DNA from: VRUE01 sp963701265
Lineage (GTDB): Bacteria; Actinomycetota; Thermoleophilia; Solirubrobacterales; 70-9
Assembly: GCA_963701265.1 (NCBI GenBank)
Contig: OY969581.1
Span: 1,302,001 to 1,366,000, forward strand
DNA: 64,000 bases
Direction: 5' to 3'
Shown: one piece after another, positions 17,506-26,600 of the stretch
Layout: each line of letters opens with the position of its first letter
Numbering within the stretch: position 1 is the stretch's first letter
The notes under the pieces: model-generated
Told to the model about the DNA's origin: nothing
The model's database searches: none
The model's input: only the letters and a program-made list of their open reading frames with translations
Position numbers and translations under genes: made by a program

Positions 17506-18855
17506 ATGATGGCCGAGGAGACATCGTCGCTGCAAGCGGAAAGGCTGAGCGGAGGGGGTACCTCCGTGGAGAAGCTTTCCCCTGGTCCCGGACTGGCGCC
17601 GGAGCAGGTTGCGGCTCATCAGCTCGCTCGGATCCGCAGGGCGACGATTGAGATCGTTGGAGAGCGGGGCTATGGAGCCTTGAAGGTGCGCGATCTCGTG
17701 CGATTGGCCAGCGTATCGTCGCGTGCCTTCTATGAGCACTTCGACAGCAAGGAGGATTGTTTCCTCAGGACCTACGAGCTGATCGCGGGGCGCGCGTCGC
17801 GAAGGATCATTGCCGCCCAGGCAGACGAGCGTGATTGGCGGGAGCGTCCGCGCTTGGTCGTCGAAGAGCTTGTGAGCCAGCTGGAGACCGAGCCCAATGG
17901 GGCGCGCATGGCACTGGTTGAGGCATACGCAGCGGGCTCGGATTCCCTGGAGCAGGCTTGGCGCGCCGAGAGGACCTTCGAGGGCATGTTCGCCGAGTGC
18001 TTCGCTCGTGCCCCCGGTGTCGTCGTGCCGCCGATGGTCATCGAGGGGATGGTGGCCGGTGTAGCCCGTGTTGCACGGGCCCGCCTCCTTGCCAAGCGCG
18101 TCGCCAAGCTGGAGGAGATCAGTGATGACCTAGTCGGATGGCTGCTGACCTACCCCAATGAGGCGGCTGGGAGCTTGGCGGAACTTGACGGCCAATCCGT
18201 GTGGCGCAACACGATGCTCGAGCCGCTGCCCGGGTCATCGAACTCTGGGGACGGGGGGAGTTGGCCGTCGACCGGGGATCGCGCTCTGATTCTCGACGCC
18301 GTTGCCAAGCTGGCGATCTCTGATGGATACGCCAATCTCACGCCCTCACGCATTCGTGCCGAGGCGAGCGTTCCGCGCAGTAAATTCAACGCCCATTTTG
18401 ACGGTGTCGAAGACTGCTTCCTCGCAGCGCTTGAGCAGAAAGCGTCTGAAGCCTTCGCCCAGGCAGCGCGCGCGCAGACCGCTGGCCGCAGCTGGGCCGG
18501 CGGGGTCTACCGGGCCATCGCCGCTCTCTGCGAGTACATCGCGGGAGACCAGTTCTTGGCCAGTGTCTGCCTCGCCGATGACTTCCCGCCCGGCTCAAAG
18601 GGTGCCCGTACCCGCCAGCGACTCATTGCTGCCGTCGCCGAACAGCTTGTCGATAGCGCTCCTCGCGAAGCACGGCTGAGCCCTGTTGTCACCGAAGCAA
18701 CGGCTGGCGCAGTCTGGGCTGTCTTCCATCATCACGCAGTCAGGGACTGGGCCCAGCGCCGCGAAATCGCTGCGACGCTTTCCTATCTTGCGTTGGCGCC
18801 GGCGGTTGGTGCTGGAGCCGCAGTGGCTGCGATTCGCAGCGAGCAGTCTGCTTAG
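17506..18855 (+). CDS. Double TetR-type regulator 1
   Basis: 449 residues from ATG 17506 (or the adjacent ATG 17509), with AGGAGG just upstream. Two complete TetR-like units lie in one chain. Unit 1 (~40-235): helix-turn-helix ATIEIVGERGYGALKVRDLV...SVSSRAFYEHFDSKEDCF. Unit 2 (~255-449): ILDAVAKLAISDGYANLTPS...SVPRSKFNAHFDGVEDCF. Each is followed by a helical ligand-type domain. One polypeptide could therefore act as an intramolecular pseudo-dimer on DNA. A possible promoter (TTGCAA, 17-base spacer, TACGAC, 17454-17482) is weak. The paralogue is the next gene. Position between two secretome cassettes suggests, but does not prove, control of them. Confidence 0.88.
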   Translation: MMAEETSSLQAERLSGGGTSVEKLSPGPGLAPEQVAAHQLARIRRATIEIVGERGYGALKVRDLVRLASVSSRAFYEHFDSKEDCFLRTYELIAGRASRRIIAAQADERDWRERPRLVVEELVSQLETEPNGARMALVEAYAAGSDSLEQAWRAERTFEGMFAECFARAPGVVVPPMVIEGMVAGVARVARARLLAKRVAKLEEISDDLVGWLLTYPNEAAGSLAELDGQSVWRNTMLEPLPGSSNSGDGGSWPSTGDRALILDAVAKLAISDGYANLTPSRIRAEASVPRSKFNAHFDGVEDCFLAALEQKASEAFAQAARAQTAGRSWAGGVYRAIAALCEYIAGDQFLASVCLADDFPPGSKGARTRQRLIAAVAEQLVDSAPREARLSPVVTEATAGAVWAVFHHHAVRDWAQRREIAATLSYLALAPAVGAGAAVAAIRSEQSA

Positions 18856-18877
18856 CGGATCAGCTGGGAGGCAAACT

Positions 18878-18947
18878 GGCCCAGGCAAGGCGCCTGGGCC
18901 CCCGGCTTGACTTGCACCCCGCAGTCGTACGCACGAGCTGCGGGGTG
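18878..18947 (+). terminator. Two stacked hairpins after double TetR 1
   Basis: GGCCCAGGC/GCCTGGGCC (18878-18900, five-base loop) and CACCCCGCAG/CTGCGGGGTG (18915-18947). Both are perfect. Confidence 0.75.
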
Positions 18948-18961
18948 GGGCCGATTCCTAC

Positions 18962-19028
18962 TTGCAGGCCGCGCTCCCGTCTGTTATTACTTAGATAGAA
19001 AACCGTTGATGAACCTTTTGATACGGTT
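18962..19028 (+). promoter_or_regulatory. Possible promoter and operator of double TetR 2
   Basis: TTGCAG (18962-18967), 17-base spacer, TATTAC (18985-18990). Just downstream, AACCGT (19001-19006) and ACGGTT (19023-19028) form an inverted repeat with 16 bases between, placed where a TetR autorepressor would bind. Inference only. Confidence 0.4.
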
Positions 19029-19076
19029 GCGGTCTCAAAAGAGGGAGACAGGGTTTGTTTGGGGGGAAGGTCACGC

Positions 19077-20465
19077 TTGAAAGCACGAGTTCCTGTGCGG
19101 TCTAGGGCTGCTCTCGGGTTTACCTCGGAGAGCCCTGATGGGCTGTTCAAGAAGCTCAAACCCGGGCCGGGACGCGCAGCGCAGGAGGTCGCTGACCACC
19201 AACGCGTGCGGCTCAATCGAGCGCTGATCGAACTGGTTGCCGAGCACGGTTATCGATCCGTAACGGTTCGTGAGCTATCGGAGCGTGCAGGGGTCTCGAC
19301 CCGGGCCTTCTACGAAAACCATGCCAGTAAGGACGCTTGCTTTCTGAGCTGTCATCGGCAGATACTGGGGAGTCTGCTCGGCAGTCTCGACCGGGCCGCA
19401 CCATCTAGCACGGACGATTGGCGAATGTGCGTGCGAGATGTCTTTGCTGTTTTCATCGAACAGCTGGGGCGTGACCCGCAGGCAGCCCGCTTCGTGTTTG
19501 TCGGAGCGTATGCGGCTGGATCGCTCGCCCAGGAGCAGGCTAGACAAGCCAATGAGCTTCTACTGCTGCGGATGGGGGAGGGCTTTGGTGCTGGGGGTGC
19601 TGGGTTTTCCCACCATGTCATTGATGGCATCGCGGCTGGAGCAATGAGCATTGCCCGCTCTTTGCTGGTCAGCGATCAAGAGGAGCAGCTGAGATCAGCC
19701 CGCCTAATCGACCGCTTGACCGAATGGGCAATCTCCAGTCTTGAGGCTTCTCCAAGTGAGATCGATGAATTGGACCACATCGAGAGGTCGAGAAATCACG
19801 AAGTGAGTTTTCTCCCACCGATTCCATCGAGCGATGTAGGGGGAAGGGGGGAGACCGATGCAGAGGCACCTTCAGCAGAGCTCACCCTGCTCTTGTCTGC
19901 GACAACGAAACTGGTCATTGCCGACGGCTACGAGGGTCTGAGCCTGCGCAAGATTCTTGCTACGGCTGGAGTTTCTCGCCGAAGCTTCTTCAAGCATTTT
20001 TCGGGAGTCGAGAACTGCTACATCGCGACCCAGGAGCTGCAGATGCAAAAGGCAATACTGCAAGCTCGACAAGCGAGTGCGAAAAGTCGGACTTCGGCGG
20101 GTGGCATGTATCGAGCGGTTGCAAGTCTCTGTGACACGGTGGCTCAAGACAGTGCATTTGCCTGCCTTTGCTTTGGCGATGCAGTCCTGGCGACACGAAT
20201 CGGGCACTGTAAAGAGCCCTCGATTGAGCGCATTGAACGCTTGGTCGAAGACGACGTAGCTTTTGGAGCTGACCAAAGTTTTGCTCGGGAAGCGTCCGTG
20301 GGCGCGCTCTGGGGTCTTCTCCATAAAGAGGTCTCGGCGGGTCGTGCCCGCCAGGCGCCAAGTATCGCCGCAACGCTCAGCTATCTGCTGCTCGCTCCTA
20401 CTGTCGGCGCATCGGCCGCCATAGGGGCGATGCGCGAGGAGCACATGCTGACCGCGGAAGCGTAG
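19077..20465 (+). CDS. Double TetR-type regulator 2
   Basis: 462 residues from TTG 19077, picked because GGGGGGAAGG ends six bases upstream; TTG 19059 is an alternative. Same layout as the gene at 17506: unit 1 HTH LIELVAEHGYRSVTVREL...GVSTRAFYENHASKDACF, unit 2 HTH KLVIADGYEGLSLRKILA...GVSRRSFFKHFSGVENCY, both with helical C-domains, and the same end (AATLSYLLLAPTVGASAAIGAMR versus AATLSYLALAPAVG). The two are clear paralogues in tandem, but each has its own 3' or 5' signals. It probably binds a small ligand. The collagen-like gene follows after 80 bases. Confidence 0.87.
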   Translation: MKARVPVRSRAALGFTSESPDGLFKKLKPGPGRAAQEVADHQRVRLNRALIELVAEHGYRSVTVRELSERAGVSTRAFYENHASKDACFLSCHRQILGSLLGSLDRAAPSSTDDWRMCVRDVFAVFIEQLGRDPQAARFVFVGAYAAGSLAQEQARQANELLLLRMGEGFGAGGAGFSHHVIDGIAAGAMSIARSLLVSDQEEQLRSARLIDRLTEWAISSLEASPSEIDELDHIERSRNHEVSFLPPIPSSDVGGRGETDAEAPSAELTLLLSATTKLVIADGYEGLSLRKILATAGVSRRSFFKHFSGVENCYIATQELQMQKAILQARQASAKSRTSAGGMYRAVASLCDTVAQDSAFACLCFGDAVLATRIGHCKEPSIERIERLVEDDVAFGADQSFAREASVGALWGLLHKEVSAGRARQAPSIAATLSYLLLAPTVGASAAIGAMREEHMLTAEA

Positions 20466-20488
20466 AGCGGCATGCGATGCCTTCGGAA

Positions 20489-20506
20489 TCGTGGCTGTGA
20501 CCACGA
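20489..20506 (+). terminator. Small hairpin between double TetR 2 and collagen-like gene
   Basis: TCGTGG/CCACGA with a six-base loop, 24 bases after the stop codon. Confidence 0.35.
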
Positions 20507-20545
20507 CTTGAAGAACAAGACAACCAGGGAGGAGAAGTAATCAAT

Positions 20546-21418
20546 ATGAGAGAAGACAATGTATTTGGGAGGTTGAGGAAGCGACTTAGCGCCAACGGCC
20601 CAGGAATGACCCTTGGCGTCATCGCGGTCTTGCTTGCCCTTACGGGTGGCGCTTTTGCTGCGGGCGGGGCGCTGACGGCCAAACAGAAGAAAGAAGTAAA
20701 AGCCATCGCCAAGGCGGAAGCAAAAAAAACCCAGGGCGCCGGCCCAGCGGGCCCCCAGGGTCCCACAGGAGCGGCAGGGTCAAAGGGGGATAAGGGCGAT
20801 CAAGGTATCCAAGGAGTACAAGGTGCCCCTGGAGATCAGGGCGATCCAGGTGTCGCTGGTGAGAGTCCCGAAGGATTCCCCTTCGAAGGCACAAGCGAAC
20901 CCGCCGGCAATCCCTGCAGCGGCAACGGAGGCATCGAATATGAAGTCGAAGGCTCCGGTGATCCGCATTACGTCTGCAATGGCAAAGAAGGCTCGCCTTG
21001 GACCCTGACCGGCAACCTGCCAACCGGCAAGACCGAGACCGGCACCTGGGCGTTCACAGGAACGACGGCGGACACTAGCGGCATTCGCGTACCGCTTTCA
21101 TTTGCCATTCCAACCGCTACCGCCTTTGCGGCGGGAAACGTGCACTGGCAAGAAGAAGCAAACTTCACGGATTTTGATGGAGTTGGAGACGGCACGGTCG
21201 GCTGCGCGGGCGGCACAGCGGCTCCGTCTGCACCGTCCGGTCACCTCTGTGTCTACATAAACACAGGTGAAAATCCGATTCCAAATGCCACATTCGATGG
21301 CATATACAAGCCAGGCTCCACGGGCAACGGGACAAACAGGAGCGGTGCTTCGTTGCAGTTCAATGCGCCTACGGGTGCATCGTTCGCCCGGGGAACCTTT
21401 GCCGTAACTGCCCCTTAG
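20546..21418 (+). CDS. Collagen-like secreted or membrane-anchored protein
   Basis: 290 residues, ATG after GGGAGGAG. The N-terminus has a basic stretch (RLRKRLSANG) and one hydrophobic segment (~residues 19-40, MTLGVIAVLLALTGGAFAA), an anchor or signal sequence, then a Lys-rich linker. Residues ~65-108 are about 14 Gly-X-Y triplets (GPAGPQGPTGAAGSKGDKG...). The rest (~110-290) is a globular Gly/Thr-rich domain with four or so cysteines and no recognised fold. The triplets could form a short triple helix that makes the protein trimeric on the cell surface. It is followed by a hairpin at 21453. Confidence 0.85.
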   Translation: MREDNVFGRLRKRLSANGPGMTLGVIAVLLALTGGAFAAGGALTAKQKKEVKAIAKAEAKKTQGAGPAGPQGPTGAAGSKGDKGDQGIQGVQGAPGDQGDPGVAGESPEGFPFEGTSEPAGNPCSGNGGIEYEVEGSGDPHYVCNGKEGSPWTLTGNLPTGKTETGTWAFTGTTADTSGIRVPLSFAIPTATAFAAGNVHWQEEANFTDFDGVGDGTVGCAGGTAAPSAPSGHLCVYINTGENPIPNATFDGIYKPGSTGNGTNRSGASLQFNAPTGASFARGTFAVTAP

Positions 21419-21452
21419 AACCTCGGATCCATCACTAATACTAGCTTCATTT

Positions 21453-21490
21453 CACTCAACCGAGCGGTCCGTAGGCCGTTCGGTTGAGTG
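21453..21490 (+). terminator. Terminator after collagen-like gene
   Basis: CACTCAACCGA/TCGGTTGAGTG with inner GG/CC pairing; no U-tract. Confidence 0.7.
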
Positions 21491-21547
21491 CATGCGTTCT
21501 CGTCACTAGAAACATGTCAACCATCGAGCAAGGTCAGGAGTAGAAGT

Positions 21548-22438
21548 ATGAAACTCAAAGCCAAAGCAACATGTACGGCACTTTTGGTGGTCGCGCTGGC
21601 GGTACTGGGACTCAGTGCCAGTGCACAAGCAGAACTAACTGGTAACTACACTAAATTCGCCCAGTGCCCCTATCCCAATTTGGAAGTCAAAAAATGTCTT
21701 CTCTCGGTAACAGAATCCGGCGAAGTTGTTCTTGGCAGCAAGGCTGTGCCGATAGTCAACCCGGTTACCCTGCAGGGAGGCACTGGCAAAGGCGTGGAAG
21801 GCAATGCTCCATTCTTTGCCGCTGCGAATGGCGTCACTCTCTCCAAAACGTCGCAGCCGGTGCCCGGCGGCCTGGCGGGGCTCGTCAACTGCAAAGAAAT
21901 CAAAGACGCGCTCTTGCGCGCGACCTGCGAACTGACCTTTGAAAATGGGCTAACGGGAGCCAGCTCGACGCTTGAATTGGCCAGGCCCGCTTCTGAGATC
22001 GTAGTGAGCGAAAACAACCTGGCCGGCGAAATCGGTACGGCGCTTAAAATGCCGATCAAGATCCATCTGGAAAATCCTCTCCTGGGTTCCAGCTGCTATG
22101 TCGGATCCTCCGGTACGCCGATCATCTGGGAGCTGACCACGGGCGAAACCAGCCCGCCGGCCCCCAATGAATCGATCGATGGGGGCGCCGGAGAAATCGA
22201 GTTTCTCGAGGAAGGTCGCGTCCTCGTCACCAAAGGTGCAACCTTGGTCGATAACGCTTGGTCTGCGCCGGGCGTTAGTGGCTGCGGAGGCTTCCTCGTT
22301 GAACTTCTCCTCAACCCGGTGGTCAACACGTCTGCTGGCCTTCCGGCCGCGGCGGGGAAAAACAGCGCCGTCCTAGTCAACACGATCAACGTCGCCTCGG
22401 GGGCAGCAGTGCGCAAAAACAACGAAGAAAACCCCTAA
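21548..22438 (+). CDS. Family-2 secreted protein, extra copy between the cassettes
   Basis: 296 residues from ATG 21548 (AGGAG nine bases upstream); an ATG-like start at 21488 is rejected because it lies in the hairpin region and lacks a signal peptide. Signal peptide to AQA|E, then ELTGNYTKFAQCPYPNLEVKKC. It carries the PVPGGLAGLVNCKE insert and so belongs with 16480 and 33005, and is closest in text to 33005. The C-terminus is NNEENP. It stands alone with terminators on both sides, outside the two cassettes. Unknown function, exported. Confidence 0.9.
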   Translation: MKLKAKATCTALLVVALAVLGLSASAQAELTGNYTKFAQCPYPNLEVKKCLLSVTESGEVVLGSKAVPIVNPVTLQGGTGKGVEGNAPFFAAANGVTLSKTSQPVPGGLAGLVNCKEIKDALLRATCELTFENGLTGASSTLELARPASEIVVSENNLAGEIGTALKMPIKIHLENPLLGSSCYVGSSGTPIIWELTTGETSPPAPNESIDGGAGEIEFLEEGRVLVTKGATLVDNAWSAPGVSGCGGFLVELLLNPVVNTSAGLPAAAGKNSAVLVNTINVASGAAVRKNNEENP

Positions 22439-22448
22439 TGGGCCAGTG

Positions 22449-22486
22449 CCAGCACAAGCGTTTGTGGCCTCAAGCGCTTGTGCTGG
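22449..22486 (+). terminator. Terminator after extra family-2 gene
   Basis: CCAGCACAAGCG/CGCTTGTGCTGG, perfect 12-bp arms, followed by TCTTA. Confidence 0.75.
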
Positions 22487-22844
22487 TCTTACGCAACAAC
22501 GGTCAGTTTCGGGCCGTAATTCAGCATGAAGCAAGAGAAGCTTTGCTCAAACAACTGATCGAAGCGAGTCCGGAATAGGCGGAAAAGTCTTTGCGGGCAG
22601 CGACACCCGGGAACATCAGGCGGGGGTTGACGGCGAAGCGAGTCTCGAACTCGTGGGCGGGCAAAATCGGAACGGGTTACTGCCATAGGGGTAGGGCCGC
22701 TGCGAAGGTCTTCCAGGCGGTTTCAAGATAGAAAACGCTCAACGCCAAAACTTGACTTCAAGGCCCACGATGAGGACACTCGCGAACGCGGGCGTATAGC
22801 TCGCACTCGTGAAAGCGAAACCGTAATTCAATGAGAGGAAAGAG
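22487..22844. other. Spacer without a confident gene
   Basis: About 360 bases. A minus-strand frame of 65 codons (22489-22686) and a second, stop-broken minus-strand frame can be read, but neither matches a family I know. It could hold a decayed gene remnant. The last 100 bases supply the leader of the gene at 22845 (ribosome site GAGAGGAAAGAG). Confidence 0.4.
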
Positions 22845-23549
22845 ATGATTCGCTCAAAAAGTGGACTCCGGGTCCTCGGCATCTGTGCCGTGGCTTTGGG
22901 TCTGATGGCGTTTAGCGCGAGCGCCCAGGCCGCAACATGGATGGTCAAAACCGCCAACCTCACTAGCGGCAGCAAAAAAGTAGTGGCTAAAATTGTTGGT
23001 ACCTCGGCGAGCCTGTTAACTACTCTCGCCGGAGTCAAAGTGAAATTCTTATGCACCGGTGCTGCATTGACCAACGCAAGCCTCGAATCCGGCGGAAAAG
23101 TTTCCGCAGGTGGGAAAGTCCGGTTCTCGGGCTGCGTGACGTACCTCAATGAAAAACTCAGTCCGCCTTGTGAACCCCTTGTCGGCGCCGAAAAAGGCAT
23201 CGTTCAGACCAATGAAGGCAAAGGTCAACTGGGGCAGCACACCAGCGGCGAAGGCGTCACCGTCATCGAAGCCCTTGCTGGCGGGTTAACCGGCAAACTC
23301 GGCACGGTTCAGATGGGCGAAGAATGCTCGATTGGCGAAGAAGTGCCGATCTTCGGCAAACTGGCGATTGTGGACTCGGGTGGAATGACTGGTCTCTTAA
23401 CAGAAACCAAATTACACGCCATTAAAGAAGAAGCGAGCTTAACTCACCTCTACGCAATTAGTGACACCGCTGAACACAAAGCAATTATCGACGGTGAAGC
23501 TAGCGTCGAACTTGAAAGCGGCGAAGTCTGGAATGGGTTAGTACCTTAA
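22845..23549 (+). CDS. Distant family-1 secreted protein (cassette 2)
   Basis: 234 residues, ATG after GAGGAAAGAG. Signal peptide MIRSKSGLRVLGICAVALG...AQA|A (~29). The mature part aligns loosely with family 1: WMVKTANLTSGSKKV, VKFLCTGAALTNASLES, FSGCVTYLNEKLSPPC correspond to WLVLVNKVSKTS, LKIKCTKGEAAGSASLS, FTGCVVLEFEKTC. About seven TTA codons and AAA/GAA preference, as in family 1. It sits immediately upstream of protein A2, matching copy 4 upstream of A1, so it extends the cassette by one gene. Function unknown. Confidence 0.88.
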   Translation: MIRSKSGLRVLGICAVALGLMAFSASAQAATWMVKTANLTSGSKKVVAKIVGTSASLLTTLAGVKVKFLCTGAALTNASLESGGKVSAGGKVRFSGCVTYLNEKLSPPCEPLVGAEKGIVQTNEGKGQLGQHTSGEGVTVIEALAGGLTGKLGTVQMGEECSIGEEVPIFGKLAIVDSGGMTGLLTETKLHAIKEEASLTHLYAISDTAEHKAIIDGEASVELESGEVWNGLVP

Positions 23550-23603
23550 GTCAAAGCACGGTATTTGATGGAAAACGATCGCCGTCAGGCGATAACTCGC
23601 ACG

Positions 23604-23635
23604 GGGGCCCGAGCCGTTTCATCGGCTCGGGCCCC
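23604..23635 (+). terminator. Hairpin between family-1 relative and A2
   Basis: GGGGCCCGAGCCG/CGGCTCGGGCCCC, perfect 13-bp arms, six-base loop, 28 bases before the next ATG. Confidence 0.75.
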
Positions 23636-23663
23636 GGCGAGAGTCCAGGGGGAAGGGAAGTAG

Positions 23664-26600
23664 ATGAAGTCGATCAGCGTGGCGCGGTGGGGGGTCTGGC
23701 AAGGGATCGGTCGGGGGATGCTCGGGCTTGTGGTGGTAGCGGTGATAGGAGCCGGCACGGGAGTCGACGCGATGGCAGCTGCTCCTCAGGTCACTGGAGT
23801 GTCGGTCTCGAACGTGGGTACAGAGTCGGCGACTTTCAAAGCGATGATCAACCCGCAGGGTGAGGACACCAAATTTCACTTTGAGTACGGTCTCACCGAC
23901 TGCTCAAAAACTGCCTGTACGAAGGCCCCCGTTCCGGATGCTGACGCCGGTACGGGCACGGTCTCCACTTTGTTCGAAACAACTGTGGCAGGACTTGCAC
24001 CAGGGACTCGCTACCACTTCCGGTTGGTGGCTCAGAATTCGACGACGGTGAAAAGCGCCGATCGTGTCTTTGCCACCCAGTCACCGACGTTGGCCGAGCT
24101 ACCAGACCTACGTGCTTATGAGCAGGCCTCGCCGGTCGACAAGGATGGCGGTGATGTGACCGGCGCGCCGACGCAGGTCAAGGCTGCGGCTGACGGCGGC
24201 GGCATCACCTTCGGATCGACTTTTGGCATTCCCGGTGGTCAGGGTGCCCAGGCTCTTCCTATGTATCTGGCCCAGCGCGACGGAGACTGGCTTACGCGCG
24301 GTCTGTTGCCTCCGGCCGACACGGGGGAGCGCGCTCAAGTGCTTGGTTGGCTGCCAGACTTCTCCCAGGTCTTCTCGAGGGGGGTGAGGCTCGGTAGTCC
24401 GACCACTGAAGCCCTGCTGGTGCAACCGGGGGCAGGAGGGGGGATCAAGCAAATTACGCCTTACGTTTCCGGGGCGGAATTTGCATACGCAGGTGCGTCG
24501 CAGGATGGATCGACGGTTCTCTTTGAATCGAAAGCAGTTCTGTCACCGCAGGCAAAAGCTGGATCTTCAAATGTCTACGCGTGGGATGTTGAGAGCGAAG
24601 AGCTGAGCTTGGCCAGCGTGCTGAATACTGAAGTGGAAACCAAAGTCTCGCTGCCTAAGGGGGGTTTCGCCGGCCCTTACAGCTGGGGCGTCGGCATTAA
24701 CGCCAGCAGCCTCCGAAGAGGCGGGGCTATTAGTAACTACTACCTGCAGGATGGAAACGCGATTTCAGCGCAGGGCGCTGTTTTCTTTACGGCCGCCACG
24801 TCTGGTCAGCTCTATCTGCGCAAGCATCCGACCCGGCCGCAAAGTCCACTAGATGGCGACGGTGAGTGCACCAACTCTTTGCTTGCCTGCACCGTCCACG
24901 TTTCCATCTCTGAGAAGACTGACGGCAACGGACCCGATGGCGCCGACCCGGCTGGTCCCCAGCCCGCAGCTTTCCAACTTGCTAGCGCTGACGGCTCAAA
25001 GGTCTTCTTCACCTCTCCCGAGAAGTTGACAAACGATGCTAATACGGGTCCTGAACAGCCCTTGGCATCAATTGCACGCGACACCATTGACGGAGAACCG
25101 GAGAACCTTGAGGACGAATTTATTCCTAATCGGCACGCAGTTGGAGTTGCCATCAGCGGGTCCCATATCTACTGGGCCGATCCTGCGGCCGGGACTATCG
25201 GGCGAGCCGATATAAATGGTGATCCAGCCAGCGTAGAACCGGCCTTCATCGACCCCGGATCGACCGAATACGAAGTCGAGCCGGGCGTTATAGAGGAGGT
25301 TGCCAGTACTCCTCGCTATGTTGCCGTCGACGCCGGGAGCGTCTACTGGACGAATACAGGCCCGTTGGACGAGAACGAACGGCCGATCAATGGCGGAGGG
25401 ACGATCGGGCGCGCGGCTATAAACCCGATTAGCGAAGAAGCAGAGGACGTAAATCCGGAATTTATCACCGGCGCTTTTAACCCCCAAGGAATCGCGGTCG
25501 ACGCCACTCATATCTACTGGGCGAATGCAGCGACCGGGCTTCAACCGGTGTTCGGAGGAATCGGACGTGCGGCAATCGATGGCAGCTCTGTCGTGCAGCA
25601 GTTTTTTGCGATTGTCAGCTTTACGCCTTACGGCGTGGCGCTCGACTCGACGCACCTCTACTTTAGCTTCGACAACGTTGCAAACGGATCGAGCTTTGTC
25701 GGGCGGGTGCCGCTGGCTGGTGGGGATGAAGAACGTCTTTGGTTCGGCGACGCGGGTACGGCGGGCGTGCGCGGAATAGCGCTTGAGGGATCTGACATCT
25801 ATTGGGCCGCGCAGGAGGAAGAAGCAATTGGCCGTGCCCCTGTCAGCGTCATAGAACCGGGCGAATGCGACACGATCGAGGGGTGCGAAAGGGAATTCAT
25901 ACAGGTCGAGGGTGCACCGACCGGACTAGCCGTCGACTCCACCCATCTCTACTGGTCGATCAATGGCGAGGCGCCCACCAACCCCGGTAACGACCTCTAT
26001 CAGTTCGAAGGGGGAGCGCCTAATGGGGACCGCCTTACCGATTTGACCCCTGACGTGGGTGGGATCAACGGAGCCGAAGTTCATGGTGTGCTTGGGGCCT
26101 CGAAAAGCGGATCCCATGTGTACTTCGCTGCCAACGGCGTGCTCGCCCCCGGGGCCCCAACGGGCAACTGTCATGCGCCCGCGGCACACGGAGCGCTCTC
26201 CGCCCTCAAAGGCAAATGCAACCTTTACCTTTGGCATGAAGGAACGATTAGTTATCTAACGCAACTCAATACTTCGGGGACCAAAAACACATCCGATTCT
26301 CTCAATTGGGCACCGACTCCGCAGGATTTGTTTGCCAGCAGCGTGCCAAAGACCTCGCTGGTCAGCGATAGCGGCGAAACTTTGCTCTTCCGATCTCAGG
26401 AGAAGCTCACCTCGTATGAAAACGAAGGGGTGCCCGAGCTTTACCGCTACCGAGTGGGTGCTCCCGCGATTAGTTGCGCGAGTTGTAATCCCGGTGGGGA
26501 ACCGGCGGAATCGGGGCCGAGTATGGGTTCCATGACCTTCCCAGGACTCTCACCCAGGCAAGGGACGGCCGCCGTGATGTCTCGCAATATGAGCGCGGAT

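Noticed and set aside
22489..22686. 65-codon minus-strand frame, considered as a transposase remnant
   Set aside because: No transposase motif, no inverted repeats at its ends; left as unexplained spacer.
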